Shown: piece after piece, positions 41,315 to 52,030 of the stretch
Layout of the letters: each line of letters begins with the position of its first letter
Numbering within the stretch: the stretch's first letter is position 1
Source of the DNA: Candidatus Poribacteria bacterium
GTDB taxonomy: Bacteria > Poribacteria > WGA-4E > WGA-3G
Length of the DNA: 64,000 nucleotides
Assembly (NCBI GenBank): GCA_003635315.1
Contig: PYJD01000050.1
Span: 46,603 to 110,602, forward strand
Direction: 5' to 3'
Translations under genes and position numbers: made by a program
The notes under the pieces: generated by a model
Seen by the model: only the letters and a program-made list of their open reading frames with translations
The model's database searches: none
What the model was told of the DNA's origin: nothing

Positions 41315-41637
41315 ATTAGCAACAAAATAACGTTGAACCACGCTATAAATCGTAATGCAGACAATTGACATAGTCTTACGGATGTAGATGTAAACAGAAC
41401 TTCAATCAACTTAAAGCCAGTAGATTTTCTAAGATCTTCAGGAGAAAAAGATATAGGATCGTGAATTCGATGTAATTAACTTTCTGCTTCGGTTGAAAAC
41501 TGTCATACCGTATCTGCTAAAGCAGAATCTAAAGATTTAAATTTTCTTTTCCTTACATTGAGCGCATATTATTCAGCAAATAAACTTTAGCTATTTCTCG
41601 CATCCGTAAATTTAGTAATAGAATACAGGAGCATTTG

Positions 41638-43584
41638 ATGTACAGATTCAATATCTGGAGAATTGTTTTAATTTTAGGTATTTTACTATTATCTGTATTA
41701 TACCTTATCCCTACACTGGACAAATTATACCTGCCGTTGTACGGAAATATACCACGAGTGTTGCAGGAAAAACTACCTCAGTTTGAAATCACTGAAGATA
41801 ATACTTTCAGGCTTGATTTGTCATCGGTTGATCTACCTGAGGGAACTAATTTCCAAGAAGCTACCGAAGAACTACAGGATGTCTTCAATGTACAATTAAA
41901 TAAACTCGGATTAGAAGAAACAACAGACTATCTGTTTGATACAACTGAAGACAAAGAGTTTTTCGTAAATTTAATTTCCGATAAAGCTAAAGAAAATCCT
42001 GCTGGAACGTTGGAGAATTTACATCTTTACGGAAGTTTACCGATGAGTCTAAGAAGTATACTCCCTGAAAATCGATTAAAGTTAGGATTAGACTTGAAGG
42101 GCGGGGTGCACCTTGTTCTCGAGATCAATCTCGAAGAATCCAAAAAAGCACTACTCAAAGAAAACGCTTTCTCTATTCCAGAGAGTCTAAGAGCTGAACA
42201 GGTCTTGTGTCGACAGGCTGAACAAGTCCCCAACGAAGATGCCTTAATCGTACTCATCGAAATTCCATCCCGACTTCGGTCAGATGAAGAAGAAAAGAAA
42301 AAATACCTTGATAAAGCCGTCGAACTGTTAAATGATGTGAACTTTTTCGATAATCCAGAGGTATTAGCAGAAAAGACCACACAAACCTCTTATCGTCTGC
42401 GTCTCAGTGATAGAGGGATGAAAGAATATAGCGACCAAGCCATAGAACAGGTATTGATAGTCTTACGAAATCGTGTTGACGCTTTTGGTGTTTCTGAACC
42501 TTCAATACGTCAGGAAGCAAATAGACCTCGAATCATCGTTGAACTTCCAGGAGCAAAAGATTCCTCAAAACCACTCCGGATTGTACAAACAATGGGACGG
42601 TTAGAGTTTAAAATTGTAAAGAAATCACCAGCAGGTGGAAGTAGATGGTCCGGTTCAGCGGATACCGCTCCTCCAGACGACCTACCTGAAAACAGTGAAA
42701 TTCGCTATCATCACGAAACAGGGGACTGGTATGTGCTCGAAAGTCCTGTCCTATTATCAGGACATCATATTACTAAAGCACGACCCAGTTCAGGACGAAC
42801 CAGTTTTGAGATTGTTGTTCTCATTGATTTTGATGGTGAGGGTGCACGTAAATTTGCACAAATTACTGGCAACCATATCGGTGAACACTTAGCTATACTC
42901 CTTGATGACAGAGTACAGTCAGCACCAGTAATTAATTCGCAAATATTCAATACGGCTATGATTGAAGGTAATTTCAGTTTTGAAGAGGCAAACTATCTTT
43001 CTAATATCCTAAAAGCTGGTGCCTTCCCTGTCGGTGTTCAAGTCGGTGAGGAACGAGCTGTCGGTCCTACATTAGGTAAAAATTCTATTGATAATGGCGT
43101 CAAGGCTGCAATCATCGGTTTAGCCGGTGTTTTAGTTTTTATGGTTATCTATTATAGATTATCCGGTTTAATTGCTATCGTCGCTCTCGTCTTTAATATG
43201 ATAATTATCCTCGGGGCATTGGCAGGTTTCGGCGCAGCGCTAACACTCCCCGGTATAGCAGGTCTTGTACTCACTATTGGGATGTCAGTTGACGCAAATG
43301 TTCTGATTTTCGAACGAATACGTGAGGAATTGCGGACAGGCAAACCTGTATGGCAAGCGATCACAAGCGGATACCAACGCGCTTTTGTAACTATCTTAGA
43401 TGCCAACCTAACAACCTTTTTTACTGCCCTTGTCCTCTATCAGTTCGGAACAGGTCCAATTAAAGGGTTTGCAGTAACACTCGGCATTGGTATTCTCGCC
43501 AGTATGTTCACAGCAATTGTTGTCACCCGGGAAATATACGGTCTAACTATCGGAAATCGGGATGTGCAAAAACTGAGCATCTAA
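41638..43584 (+). CDS. secD: Protein translocase subunit SecD
   Basis: LKLGLDLKGGVHLVLEI; VLRNRVDAFGVSEPSIR; RIIVELPGAKD; LKAGAFPVGVQVGEERAVGPTLGKNSIDNGVKA; GMSVDANVLIFERIREELR. Confidence 0.97.
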   Translation: MYRFNIWRIVLILGILLLSVLYLIPTLDKLYLPLYGNIPRVLQEKLPQFEITEDNTFRLDLSSVDLPEGTNFQEATEELQDVFNVQLNKLGLEETTDYLFDTTEDKEFFVNLISDKAKENPAGTLENLHLYGSLPMSLRSILPENRLKLGLDLKGGVHLVLEINLEESKKALLKENAFSIPESLRAEQVLCRQAEQVPNEDALIVLIEIPSRLRSDEEEKKKYLDKAVELLNDVNFFDNPEVLAEKTTQTSYRLRLSDRGMKEYSDQAIEQVLIVLRNRVDAFGVSEPSIRQEANRPRIIVELPGAKDSSKPLRIVQTMGRLEFKIVKKSPAGGSRWSGSADTAPPDDLPENSEIRYHHETGDWYVLESPVLLSGHHITKARPSSGRTSFEIVVLIDFDGEGARKFAQITGNHIGEHLAILLDDRVQSAPVINSQIFNTAMIEGNFSFEEANYLSNILKAGAFPVGVQVGEERAVGPTLGKNSIDNGVKAAIIGLAGVLVFMVIYYRLSGLIAIVALVFNMIIILGALAGFGAALTLPGIAGLVLTIGMSVDANVLIFERIREELRTGKPVWQAITSGYQRAFVTILDANLTTFFTALVLYQFGTGPIKGFAVTLGIGILASMFTAIVVTREIYGLTIGNRDVQKLSI

Positions 43585-43673
43585 TTACAGAAGACAATTT
43601 CCATCACAGTAGGTTCTATCATACAGAATAGATTTTTCACTACGAAGTGCAGGAAGATTGAGAGGATTTAAAA

Positions 43674-44840
43674 TTGCAACTATTAAGAGATACAAAATTT
43701 GATTTTATCAACAAATACCGTTCTGGGTTTACTTTCTCTGCCATATTAATCTTAATCGGAATTGTGTTCCTCACAATTCATGGCGGTCCTAATTTTGGAA
43801 TAGACTTTCGTGGCGGCGTTAAGATTGAAGCAATATTCAGTAAATCTATTACAGAAACAGAATTGAAATCCAAGTTATCGGAATTGGGGTATGGTGATGC
43901 CAAAATACAAATTGATCCCAACGAGAATAAAGCATTCATATCTATGGGATACCGCCCCGAATTTCAGAAGCAGTCGTTCAACATTCCCATCCAAGGTGAT
44001 CCAGGAGATGCTACTGCCACAAAACTAAAAGTCAGCAGTACAGATCCACAAATACATCTATTATCAGTTAATGATACCGTTGAATTGATTGATGGTAATG
44101 AACGACGAGTCAACGAAATTATTGCCCTTCAACCAATCGCTGATGAGGGGATGATAGAAATTACATTTGCAAATGCCTTTGAAATGGATTTATCTGAAAA
44201 TGCGACTATTCAAATTCAAGCAAGCATTGGAAGAATACTTACCGACGCACTTCTTGAAGGTGGCGAGGGATGGACAGCAATTTCAGATAGTGTCAATGTT
44301 ACTGAAGTTGGACCAAGTGTTGGAAAAGACCTAAAATGGTCTGCATTGTGGTCTGTCCTCGCATCAATTGCAATCTTATTGGTGTATATTTCGTGGCGTT
44401 TTGAATTCCGTTTTGCTATCGGGGCTATTGCAGCGCTTGTCCACGATGTGCTTATCACACTGGGTCTATTTGCCGTTCTCACAAAAGAGATCAATCTACC
44501 AACTGTGGCTGCATTTCTTACTATTATTGGTTATTCACTCAATGATACAATTGTTGTATTTGACAGAATACGCGAAAATGGCATATCTTTGCGTGGTACT
44601 GAATACATAGATGTCGTAAATCGTAGCATCAATCAGTCGCTCAGTAGAACAGTGATTACATCCATAACAACCTTATTTGTGGTAATCGTTATTTTTGTAC
44701 TCTCCAGTGCTGGTGAAGAAATTAATACATTTGCCTTAGCGTTGATTGTCGGTGTGCTTATCGGAACATATTCCTCTATCTTCATAGCAAGTCCTATTCT
44801 ATACTTATGGCAACGTAGAGAACATAACCAGGAGGCATAG
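43674..44840 (+). CDS. secF: Protein translocase subunit SecF (TTG start)
   Basis: GPNFGIDFRGGVKIEA; VGPSVGKDLKWSALWSVLASI; TIIGYSLNDTIVVFDRIREN. Confidence 0.96.
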   Translation: MQLLRDTKFDFINKYRSGFTFSAILILIGIVFLTIHGGPNFGIDFRGGVKIEAIFSKSITETELKSKLSELGYGDAKIQIDPNENKAFISMGYRPEFQKQSFNIPIQGDPGDATATKLKVSSTDPQIHLLSVNDTVELIDGNERRVNEIIALQPIADEGMIEITFANAFEMDLSENATIQIQASIGRILTDALLEGGEGWTAISDSVNVTEVGPSVGKDLKWSALWSVLASIAILLVYISWRFEFRFAIGAIAALVHDVLITLGLFAVLTKEINLPTVAAFLTIIGYSLNDTIVVFDRIRENGISLRGTEYIDVVNRSINQSLSRTVITSITTLFVVIVIFVLSSAGEEINTFALALIVGVLIGTYSSIFIASPILYLWQRREHNQEA

Positions 44841-44843
44841 TTC

Positions 44844-45581
44844 GTGAAGGCATTGGTTTTTAATTCTTACACAACAGGACAAAAGCATAAAATCGATAAT
44901 CCACTTAATGCTGAAGATTGTAACTCACCAGATCAGTTAAAATTGAGAATTAAAGAACTGTGCGGTTTTAACGAAGAAGGTTGGCACAATAAGGAAAGGG
45001 ATTATCGGTTACCTGCAAAGGAAATGTTCACTGGACCTCTTTATGTAGAGTTGCGTAAAGGGTTAGATCAGATCCGAGCACACAAGAATTATGGAAAGCA
45101 TTCTATAGATCTATATTTTCCATGGTATCATTGTCGGGTTGATGGTAAGATGGATCCGGTCAACGAAGAGGATATCATCGTTCCGTTTGATACTTCTCCA
45201 CTCCATGAATTGGATATTTTAGAATTAGATGATACCGGTGTACCTGAACGAACAGTCGCTCTACTTGAAGGTTATGACCTTGTATTCTCATTATTAAGGC
45301 CTGATGATATAGAATCATTGCAACGTGTATTTGAACTGGAACGTTCCGTTCCTATCATATTTTTACTTCCAAAAAGCCAGAAAAAGGCAGTAGATGAGAA
45401 TCTACCGAATGTTCATGTCGTTGAAACTGGAAGTGCACTACAGAAAAGCTTACGCACCACAAACTGGGCACTCAAAGGTGTCGTTATGAGAAAATTGTGT
45501 GAAGCTGCATGTGAACAAGGATTTGAGGTATTTGAGCAGGTCAAAGAAAACCCTGAAGTGTTACTTGATATTATCCAGTAA
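44844..45581 (+). CDS. Conserved hypothetical protein (GTG start), possibly DUF6884-like
   Basis: 245 aa ORF immediately after secF with AGGAGG-like RBS; LPAKEMFTGPLYVELRKGLDQIRAHKNYGKHSIDLYFPWY. Confidence 0.75.
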   Translation: MKALVFNSYTTGQKHKIDNPLNAEDCNSPDQLKLRIKELCGFNEEGWHNKERDYRLPAKEMFTGPLYVELRKGLDQIRAHKNYGKHSIDLYFPWYHCRVDGKMDPVNEEDIIVPFDTSPLHELDILELDDTGVPERTVALLEGYDLVFSLLRPDDIESLQRVFELERSVPIIFLLPKSQKKAVDENLPNVHVVETGSALQKSLRTTNWALKGVVMRKLCEAACEQGFEVFEQVKENPEVLLDIIQ

Positions 45582-45623
45582 GTTTGTTGTATATTCTTCC
45601 AACGGGTCTATAGGGAGAGATAA

Positions 45624-47006
45624 ATGAATCTTCCAACACCCCTTTCCAATCCACCATCATACCCTATAATTGGGGAATCCGAACAGATACAATCTGTATG
45701 GCGTAAAGTTGCGAAAGTTGCACCAACAGATGCTACTGTCCTTATCACTGGGGAAACTGGTGTTGGGAAAGAGGTTATCGCAGAAACCATACACGAAAAC
45801 AGTCAACGGAAAAGCAAAGTCTTTAAAGCCGTCAACTGTGGTGTATTCTATCAAGACCTTCTTCAGAGTGAACTCTTTGGTCATGAAAAAGGTTCATTTA
45901 CAGGGGCAACCGGACAGCGACGTGGTGTGTTTGAACTGGCTGATGGTGGCACACTATTTCTTGATGAAATAGGTGAAATGTCTCCCGAAGTGCAAGTAAA
46001 ATTTCTACGCGTATTAGAAACACAGGAATTTACTCGACTTGGAGGTGAAAAGAATGTAAAGGTAGACGTCCGAATTATTGCTGCCACAAACGTCGATCTT
46101 GGACATTCCGTTCAATCAGAAAAATTCCGAGAAGATCTCTATTACCGTTTAAACCTATTCCATATTCGAATACCACCGTTAAGAGAAAGACGTGAAGATA
46201 TTCCACTCTTCGTGGACGCCTTTATCTCGGAATTAAGTGAAAAACACAATAAACAGGTTAAGGGAATAAATCCAGAAGCACTGAACTATCTCCAAAATGC
46301 CGCATGGTATGGAAACGTCCGGCAGCTCAAAAACGCCATTGAATCTGCTATTATCCTAACAGCCTCTGATAAGATTGAATTAAAAGACATTCCAACAGAT
46401 ATAGAATCCCAACATACAAAATATCCAATACAAATTCTTGATGAGTCAGGGACATCCATAAAAGTCGTTAATCCTGATCCTCAATTAATCGCAACAGAAA
46501 GCGAAGCAGTTTACAAAACGATTCTTGGACTCATTCTTTCTGCTGTCCGTTTACTGGAACCCCATGCAAATGATACCACTGAGATGCCATCACTTATTCC
46601 TGATGATGATACCAGTTGGTTACAGGTCACAGAAACTGAAGATACCGCATCAATTCTCAGAAAAACTTTAGACGTACTTTCAACCATTGCTAAAGCAGTT
46701 GAACAAAAAACTGAAGAAGGATTAATCCCATTACCAATACCAGAAAACGGACGAAGTGGCATACAAACCCCTGTTGGCACTCATGGTGGAGTTGAAGAAG
46801 ATTCAATCGGACGGGTCGGTATGACAATGGAAGAAATTGAACGAGAAGCGATTGAAAAAACCTTGGCAGAGACCAAAAATAATAAAACCGAAGCAGCAAG
46901 AATACTAAATATCGGGGTACGTACTTTACATAGAAAACTTGATGTCTATAAACAGGATGATGAATCGGATAGTGATATATTGATTCCAGAAGAAACTGAT
47001 GAATAA
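45624..47006 (+). CDS. Sigma-54-type AAA+ transcriptional activator with Fis-type HTH, lacking an N-terminal receiver domain
   Basis: Walker A GETGVGKE; GSFTGATGQRRGVFELADGGTLFLDEIGEM; C-term NNKTEAARILNIGVRTLHRKLDVY. Confidence 0.93.
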   Translation: MNLPTPLSNPPSYPIIGESEQIQSVWRKVAKVAPTDATVLITGETGVGKEVIAETIHENSQRKSKVFKAVNCGVFYQDLLQSELFGHEKGSFTGATGQRRGVFELADGGTLFLDEIGEMSPEVQVKFLRVLETQEFTRLGGEKNVKVDVRIIAATNVDLGHSVQSEKFREDLYYRLNLFHIRIPPLRERREDIPLFVDAFISELSEKHNKQVKGINPEALNYLQNAAWYGNVRQLKNAIESAIILTASDKIELKDIPTDIESQHTKYPIQILDESGTSIKVVNPDPQLIATESEAVYKTILGLILSAVRLLEPHANDTTEMPSLIPDDDTSWLQVTETEDTASILRKTLDVLSTIAKAVEQKTEEGLIPLPIPENGRSGIQTPVGTHGGVEEDSIGRVGMTMEEIEREAIEKTLAETKNNKTEAARILNIGVRTLHRKLDVYKQDDESDSDILIPEETDE

Positions 47007-47113
47007 TCACTAAGACTACACGTTATACAAAAGATCCTCCACACGACAAGGTCAGATAAGAATCTAAAGCATTTTCCTTTTGTATAGAATTTGTACATTT
47101 TTTGCTCCTTCAT

Positions 47114-47902
47114 TCAATGTAAGTTTAGGAATTGATACGGATCAATTCCTGTAGAATCTAATTCCATTATACGGAGGTGAACAGGAGGTGTATTGGACAA
47201 AAGATCTTCGTACTCGTATTCAACATCAGGACTTGACAAGTAACTGGTAACGTACCTCCTATATGTCCCATCAGGCATTTCTTGTTGTGCATAACGAACA
47301 TAAACAGTATTATGGTAGTAAGGATAAACTTTACCATTATCAGTACATCCACCCCGGAAGTTTTTGTCTCCTTCAATCCATAACTTAACAAGAACCCGAT
47401 CTATCAGTTCAATACCTTTCAGCGCGTGGTCAGGAAGATTCTCTTTAGCTCCAGGATTATTCCAAATGACGTTAGTCGGATAATCAGAAGGTACTTCTGG
47501 ATACTGTCCGAACCCATATGGTGAGACACGAACGGCTTCTGCAGTTTCCTGTGTCTGTTCCGGCTGTTTTTCGCGAGAATCACTAAGTCTGGTATATTCA
47601 GCCTTAATAGTTGTTTCGGTTATAGATTTCTCAGCGTTTGGTGTTGTGCTTTCTGCAGAGGTTATATCAGCTGCTTCTCCCACTACGCTGCTCATCTTTC
47701 TTTCTTTTATTTTTTGATGAGAAAGTTCCGATTTCCGTAGTAGTTCTTTAGCATCGAGTGCAGCTTTTCTCTCATCTGCTATATCGTACTGATACCACAA
47801 CACACACGCAACGGAGAACACTATCAGATAACCGATACCGCCAAGAGCCCATTTGTTCGTAAAAAAATCGCGTAGCATCTGATACATCCTTTTGTTAGGC
47901 AT
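47114..47902 (-). CDS. Hypothetical protein with one N-terminal TM helix
   Basis: 262 aa, WALGGIGYLIVFSVACVLWYQY TM. Confidence 0.7.
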   Translation of the reverse strand: MPNKRMYQMLRDFFTNKWALGGIGYLIVFSVACVLWYQYDIADERKAALDAKELLRKSELSHQKIKERKMSSVVGEAADITSAESTTPNAEKSITETTIKAEYTRLSDSREKQPEQTQETAEAVRVSPYGFGQYPEVPSDYPTNVIWNNPGAKENLPDHALKGIELIDRVLVKLWIEGDKNFRGGCTDNGKVYPYYHNTVYVRYAQQEMPDGTYRRYVTSYLSSPDVEYEYEDLLSNTPPVHLRIMELDSTGIDPYQFLNLH

Positions 47903-48004
47903 ACCACTTTTGAGACAATTAATAAAACTGGTCTCAAATTAATAAAAATTGCCTTAGCAGCGTAATGCTTAGTGACAAAAACTTTACACCCGTATTATTT
48001 TAAT

Positions 48005-48138
48005 CTTGTACCATTTCTGGTAATTAAAGTCTCATTAATAAAACCTCTTTAATGTAGCACAAACTTTCAGTTTGTGTAGTATTTCAAGACATGAATAGCA
48101 CCTAATCATGAGAAAACCATTTATAGAAATGGTATTAT
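48005..48138. mobile_element. MITE-like element, TAATACCATTTCTA-type TIR, internal GTAGCACAAACTTTCAGTTTGTG hairpin
   Basis: Left TTGTACCATTTCTGGTAATT, right TTATAGAAATGGTATTATTA. Confidence 0.75.
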
Positions 48139-48140
48139 TA

Positions 48141-50783
48141 TTAATTAGAATCCACTGCACTATAGTAAATCGCATTGAAGAGCAACTTAAAGGTCCCGTG
48201 GGACTGTCCTCGTTGTTGAGGTTTGAAACCAAAAAGAATCACACGACCCTCCCCTAATTCTACATCCATTAACGCCGATTTTTCCTGTATTCGTTTCTCA
48301 CCCTCTATCCAACCACTCATCAATGGATTAAACTCTGGATAGGTGGCAATTGGTTTGGCACCGCTTCGTGATCCTTCAAAAGCTGGACTGAATTTAAACA
48401 TGATTGCCATCTCTTTATCTAAACCATAACCAATCGGATGTTCGGTATCAATCCATACTCGTAATAGAGACCCGGGACAAAAGAACTCTGGTTCTCCGGA
48501 CTTCTTTGCCTGTTTTACGACATTAATAATACCTTTCTCTTCTAAGCCAAAATATTCTAACGGGAGTTGCGTGGCAGCATTCAAACATATCAGACTTCCA
48601 CCCTCTTCTACAAACCTGCGTAAATTAGCCAATCCTTCATTACCTATGCCACCAACATACTCAAGTGGTAACTTCCCTAATGGATGTCCATTCAGAATCC
48701 TTGATGCACCAATATCGGGAAGGATTATAGCATCATAACGTTCAGTCAAATTACCAGCACGTATTTCAGCATTCGTTAGACTCTTATAAGCAAACTTATG
48801 AGAATCCAGAACCCAACGTGTCCAACCTTCATCCATACTTGCTAACCACGGTTTATATAATCCAAGCCGTGGTGAAGAAATAGGAAAGAATGCTTTTTCA
48901 AGTGTATCCTCATCAATCGAATCATCTGCGTAAATCTGAATCCCATATGTTTCTGCAATGTCCTGTATTTCTTCATCTAATGTTGTTCCTGTTCCCATTT
49001 TTCTGATAAGAATCGTACCACGTGGAAAAGTCTTATCCCCACTTTCGATTTCTTTACTTGAAGTATAGAGTTTGAAACTATTATCTTCTATAACCCTTTC
49101 GAATAGATGGTTCAGAACTATAGCATCAACATTTGTCTGATTCTTAAAAAGAAATCTTGTCGCTTCAGGAATGGATTTTAAATTTCCTTCTACCATAGGA
49201 ATAGTGTCAACCAAGTCCAACTCGGCTTCAAAAGGATGCACAACGGTTACCGTTCTAACACCCATCTGTAGAGGGAGTGTCCATCCAGCCACATCATAAG
49301 GTCGTTCTGGTGATGATTCTGGTGAGGGACGCCGTTCTGGATAGTGTTGTACTTCAAGTAGATCTTTGGCATGTGCTCGGAAAGGTTGTGCCATCAACAC
49401 AACATAAGTCCCTTCCGGGTATTCCACGCCATCTGCAATGAAAATATCCCTTGACTGATGTATTTCCACACCACCCCGTTTTAAAATATCTAACATCTTT
49501 AACGTCGTGTGTATGTCTCTTTGTTGTTCTGGTATTAGAAATGCACGCGGTGGTTCATTCTGTCCCTTCTCAATAGCATCAAGTCCCATTCTATAGAAAT
49601 TACGCTTGAGCATCACCTTATTGTCAGCAGCAAAAGTGAGTATGGAATTTGCTGCTATCTTTTCATAATCTACAATGTTACGCAAACGCCACCATCCACC
49701 TGGCCAAGGTTCAGGAAAATTCGTGCGGAGCGTATATTTATCCAGTCCTCTTCGATACCCTCTTAAGGTTTCTCTGGGTTGAAAAATTGGGGTTGCTATC
49801 TCAACACGCGCCGCTTCCGTCAATATCCCAACCATATTATGACGGTATGGGACTGTCCGAAAACCACCATGCCACCAGGAATCATAAACTGCATTCGAAA
49901 GTACACCTGTAAAACCGTTATCCGTAAAGTCGTATGCCAACTGAGCACCGATTAACGAAAGTGTCCTCTGTAGAATGGGTGGAATGTTGGGATTCATCGG
50001 TTCAAAGTAAGGCGGAATCACGAATCGTGGTCCACGATAACTCATTTCATGAACATCGTATACTACCTCTGGAAACCACTCTTCATACAGAACACGAGTG
50101 AGTATCTGTGTTTCAACCTGTGTCAACATAAACCAATCTCGATTGTTGTCATGTCCTGTATATTTATGATATAACCACGGTAGTTCTGCCCCTTCATAAG
50201 GTGTGCGGACTGTTCGATTGTACCAATCCACTACGATGTCTAAACCATCAGGATTCGCGGATGGAACCAAAAGAATAATGACATTATCAAGTATTTTATT
50301 TATCTCTGGCGTATCTTGAGTAGCGAATTCATAGGCAAATTCCATCGACATCTGGGAGGATGCGATTTCAGTCGAGTGAAGGTTACAATTAATTAGAACA
50401 ACTGCTTTTCCATCTTGACAGATAGTATCCAGTTCAGGCACAATTCCATCTTTTGGATAAGCCAACTTACGTTGATTTTCCTTGTAAAAGTCTACTTTAT
50501 CCAAATTCTCTGGTGCTGAGATGAGTAGAAGTAAGAAATCCTTTCCATCCGTAGTCTTACCTAATTCCTGTACAACAATCCGATCAGAATTATCTGCTAA
50601 TTGCCGCAAATATCCTGATACTGTTTCCCAACCTGCTACCTTGTAATCACTTCCAACCTGATAACCTAACACCTCTTCAGGTGTCATTATCTGTGCCTGG
50701 GTATGTGAAATAGCAAATAATAGGAAACAGGATAATATCGCAATAAATGTGCGTTGAATACAATCCTGATGAATCAATCTCAT
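48141..50783 (-). CDS. M14 family zinc carboxypeptidase-like protein, secreted
   Basis: Signal peptide; NCNLHSTEIASSQMSMEFAYE..LLVPSANPDGLDIVVDWYNRTV..GHDNNRDWFMLTQVETQ..YDVHEMS. Confidence 0.88.
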   Translation of the reverse strand: MRLIHQDCIQRTFIAILSCFLLFAISHTQAQIMTPEEVLGYQVGSDYKVAGWETVSGYLRQLADNSDRIVVQELGKTTDGKDFLLLLISAPENLDKVDFYKENQRKLAYPKDGIVPELDTICQDGKAVVLINCNLHSTEIASSQMSMEFAYEFATQDTPEINKILDNVIILLVPSANPDGLDIVVDWYNRTVRTPYEGAELPWLYHKYTGHDNNRDWFMLTQVETQILTRVLYEEWFPEVVYDVHEMSYRGPRFVIPPYFEPMNPNIPPILQRTLSLIGAQLAYDFTDNGFTGVLSNAVYDSWWHGGFRTVPYRHNMVGILTEAARVEIATPIFQPRETLRGYRRGLDKYTLRTNFPEPWPGGWWRLRNIVDYEKIAANSILTFAADNKVMLKRNFYRMGLDAIEKGQNEPPRAFLIPEQQRDIHTTLKMLDILKRGGVEIHQSRDIFIADGVEYPEGTYVVLMAQPFRAHAKDLLEVQHYPERRPSPESSPERPYDVAGWTLPLQMGVRTVTVVHPFEAELDLVDTIPMVEGNLKSIPEATRFLFKNQTNVDAIVLNHLFERVIEDNSFKLYTSSKEIESGDKTFPRGTILIRKMGTGTTLDEEIQDIAETYGIQIYADDSIDEDTLEKAFFPISSPRLGLYKPWLASMDEGWTRWVLDSHKFAYKSLTNAEIRAGNLTERYDAIILPDIGASRILNGHPLGKLPLEYVGGIGNEGLANLRRFVEEGGSLICLNAATQLPLEYFGLEEKGIINVVKQAKKSGEPEFFCPGSLLRVWIDTEHPIGYGLDKEMAIMFKFSPAFEGSRSGAKPIATYPEFNPLMSGWIEGEKRIQEKSALMDVELGEGRVILFGFKPQQRGQSHGTFKLLFNAIYYSAVDSN

Positions 50784-50846
50784 GTTTTCTTATCTTATTA
50801 TTCTTATGTAACTGTCTGACCCGCTACAGCAATATAACTTACTATC

Positions 50847-51803
50847 CTATTCTCCTTCATCCTTGAAGGGTATTATTTGTATAGTTGTAACGGGATTAGC
50901 TGATGGTTTATAATTTCCATCAGGTGCTTTTGTAGGAAACTTATACTTCGGATCTGTCAGAAGTTCATATACTGAATTATCTACAGTTTTAACTTTCTCT
51001 CTTGTATTCAGTTCCCATTCAACTTCAAGTGCCTCATCCCTACCGGGAAAGTCTTGTGTACCCAAAATCGATGTTAATGCCCAATAGATGTATTCTGTCA
51101 TCATGCATCCATAATCGCATGTCTCATCAGTATAGTGAAACCAAGATTCTATCGGATAACCACTTTTTGGTCCATCTTTTGGAACATTCTCAAAATATCC
51201 ACCACGAGCAGTATCCAAACACTTTGATAACAAAGATCCACGTCTTAGACCAAATACATTTGGATAAGCATTTGCATAACCATGATGTGTAATGGGATGC
51301 AAGATTTCCTCTAAGGCACCATCGTAATAATCACCATCAGGAGCATTGATTTTTCCATCAATTATAAAATCTGGTTTTGTCTCTTCGCCATAAAGGTCTT
51401 GACCATAATGAAATCCTGCCTCCTCCACAACATGCAGATCCAATCTATCCATCTCCGATTCTGTACCCGGCATTATGATAAAGACATCTCGACTTATCAA
51501 ATGACTTAGAACTAATGTGTTATCAGGGATACCATCCTCGTCGTTATCTATATATTGTGCCAATATTCCGGCGGCATGGGAGAGTTTGTTTTCAGGAGTA
51601 TTAGGAGTTGCAAAAATGTGAATACCAAAAACGTTAACATATCTATCACAACCGATCTGTTTGAATACAGATAATTTGTTTGGAATTTCAACAATTTCTA
51701 TTTTCGGAGTTACTTCAACATTACCTATCATAATATCATCAACAACCTGGAACGAGGCAATAGCAAATAAAACAAATACCATTTCTAATTGACAAATTGT
51801 CAT
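50847..51803 (-). CDS. Hypothetical secreted protein (ORF track start 51869; plausible start at 51803 or 51782 inside a MITE end)
   Basis: MTICQLEMVFVLFAIASFQVVDDIM...; AAGILAQYIDNDEDGIPDN..GYPIESWFHYTDETCDYGCMMTEYIYWALTSILG. Confidence 0.7.
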   Translation of the reverse strand: MTICQLEMVFVLFAIASFQVVDDIMIGNVEVTPKIEIVEIPNKLSVFKQIGCDRYVNVFGIHIFATPNTPENKLSHAAGILAQYIDNDEDGIPDNTLVLSHLISRDVFIIMPGTESEMDRLDLHVVEEAGFHYGQDLYGEETKPDFIIDGKINAPDGDYYDGALEEILHPITHHGYANAYPNVFGLRRGSLLSKCLDTARGGYFENVPKDGPKSGYPIESWFHYTDETCDYGCMMTEYIYWALTSILGTQDFPGRDEALEVEWELNTREKVKTVDNSVYELLTDPKYKFPTKAPDGNYKPSANPVTTIQIIPFKDEGE

Positions 51804-51923
51804 AACATATTGTAGGTCGGGTTGAGGAACGAAACCCGACATGACACAATTAAAAGTCGGATATCGCAAGCGCTTCTACCCGACCAACGAAATAATGTTA
51901 TATTTTCATATAGAAATGGTATA
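51775..51923. mobile_element. MITE-like element, ATACCATTTCTAAT / ATAGAAATGGTATA TIRs, internal GTAGGTCGGGTTGAGGAACGAAACCCGAC
   Basis: AAATACCATTTCTAATTGAC ... TTCATATAGAAATGGTATAA. Confidence 0.8.
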
Positions 51924-52030
51924 ACATAACGCCAACAATCATTACATCCATTCCACAAATCAGTACACATCCGGTACGAACTGTTATTTCTGTTTGAAAA
52001 AATATTTACATTGGAATTGGCAAGTCAGGA

